31,386 bases of DNA, from NCBI RefSeq assembly GCF_022376445.1, contig NW_025955398.1, positions 1 through 31,386 of the forward strand, in the 5' to 3' direction. Of the stretch, positions 30,711 to 31,386 are shown piece by piece. The notes below the pieces were generated by a model. That model was not told where the DNA came from. It searched no databases and saw only the letters and a program-made list of their open reading frames with translations. Within the stretch, counting starts at the first letter, position 1, and each line of letters starts with the position of its first letter. Made by a program: the position numbers and the translations under genes. The DNA comes from Fomitopsis serialis (taxonomy: Eukaryota; Basidiomycota; Agaricomycetes; Polyporales; Fomitopsidaceae).

Positions 30711-31386
30711 ATGTTACGGCCTTACTCTTACGCACTTCCTCCGGAAGTGTGGCTACAAGCCTTGTCTTGCCTCTCGACAGCAGACGCGTGTACGTGCCGC
30801 CTCGTCTCGCATGGTTTCAACAGCCTCGCGATGCCCATGGCCTTCGCCAACATCGCCGTTGTATTCGGCGTTGACCAACGAGTGTCTTACACTATATTCC
30901 TCGGTCTAGCTCCAGTTGATGCGGCTGCCGAACAAGCCTTCAGGCTAGAGGAGGAGCGCGCAGCTAAGGTAGCTGCTCTCGTCGCCCGCATACAGACCGA
31001 CCCATTCTTCGCCGCGATGGTCAGAAGTCTGCGCGTTCTGATACTACCTACTCGTCGCCTTAGTGTCTCACACATAGGTGCGCCGATAGTATTTGTTGCT
31101 CGTATGTCTGAGCATCACTCACGTTGCAATGCATAGAACATTTCATGGTTATGGCGATCCCATTTTTACGCCAGCTCCGTTCATTGGCTTGGTATGGTGA
31201 GCATGATTCACTGCCACTCACCGTACTGCGTGCGTTGGACGCATACTGTCCATTGTTGCGTATCTGTGCCCTTCCGTGAGTATTCCGTTCTTCGCTGTTG
31301 TTTCGTTAGCGGCTTACGCGAGGGGCAGAATGTTGTCGCTCCGAGATTTATCAGATGCCATGCGTAATCGCGCCTCTGTCCTTTCC
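30711..31386 (+). CDS. F-box protein with LRR-like region, 5' part
   Basis: ATG 30711. Exons 30711-31077, 31137-31275, 31323 to the window end; introns 59 and 47 nt (branch CTTAC in the second), all in phase. The N-terminus MLRPYSYALPPEVWLQALSCLSTADACTCRLVSHGFNSLAMPMAF is a typical F-box (LPPEVW...L...D...CRLVS..FN.LA), which binds Skp1 in SCF ubiquitin ligases. A Glu/Ala-rich helix follows. FFAAMVRSLRVL and FLRQLRSLAWYGE...VLRALDAYCPLLRIC have the look of leucine-rich repeats found in large mushroom F-box families. The substrate partner is unknown. The 3' part lies outside the window. The nearest upstream gene is the MFS transporter, about 2.8 kb away and divergent. Confidence 0.8.

Overview
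The window looks like nuclear DNA of a basidiomycete fungus, most likely a mushroom-forming Agaricomycete. The genes have many very short introns (about 45-65 nt, GT...AG with CTRAY-like branch points). They include a multi-exon cytochrome P450, an allantoate-permease-type MFS transporter and an F-box/leucine-rich-repeat gene, and the retroelements are of the Ty3 and Ty1 kinds. No RNA gene, CRISPR array or bacterial feature was seen. All calls come from reading the sequence; no database search was possible.

Layout: (1) 1-1231 holds the 3' part of an unrecognised intron-containing gene on the + strand. (2) 1418-17259 is one composite transposon block. The outer element is an old, frameshifted Ty3/gypsy retrotransposon (truncated 5' LTR, gag, protease, RT, RNase H, integrase, 3' LTR). 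A young, apparently intact Ty1/copia element (3994-8945) sits in its gag-pro reading frame, with 257-bp LTRs differing at 2 positions, a 5-bp target duplication and one unbroken 1432-codon polyprotein. (3) Between the gypsy integrase and its 3' end are two genes on the opposite strand, both with well-formed spliceosomal introns: a four-exon coiled-coil protein with a Zn2Cys6-like cysteine cluster (13579-15210) and a two-exon protein of 262 aa (15817-16661). (4) 17260-19509 is mostly non-coding and holds one doubtful reverse-strand gene fragment. (5) 19573-24730 is a 13-exon P450 whose sixth intron has been enlarged to 2950 nt by a TIR element with repetitive inverted arms. (6) 25183-27863 is a reverse-strand MFS transporter, convergent with the P450. 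(7) 27864-30710 has no supportable gene. (8) 30711 to the window end is the start of an F-box gene.

The most interesting part is the gypsy element as a possible system: two antisense, intron-bearing accessory genes, one encoding a candidate DNA-binding protein, carried in an element whose whole length (LTRs, leader, sense genes, antisense genes) is packed with the palindrome TTCGAA. I counted about 44 copies in the roughly 10.9 kb of gypsy sequence, about 2 in the 5 kb copia insert and 2-3 in about 15 kb of flanking DNA. This resembles, by analogy only, elements in which an element-encoded factor recognises a motif multiplied within that element (for example the VANC anti-silencing proteins of plant VANDAL transposons). 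The duplicated polypurine tract, the half-tRNA primer site of the copia element and the splice-site-preserving insertion in the P450 are further points of interest.
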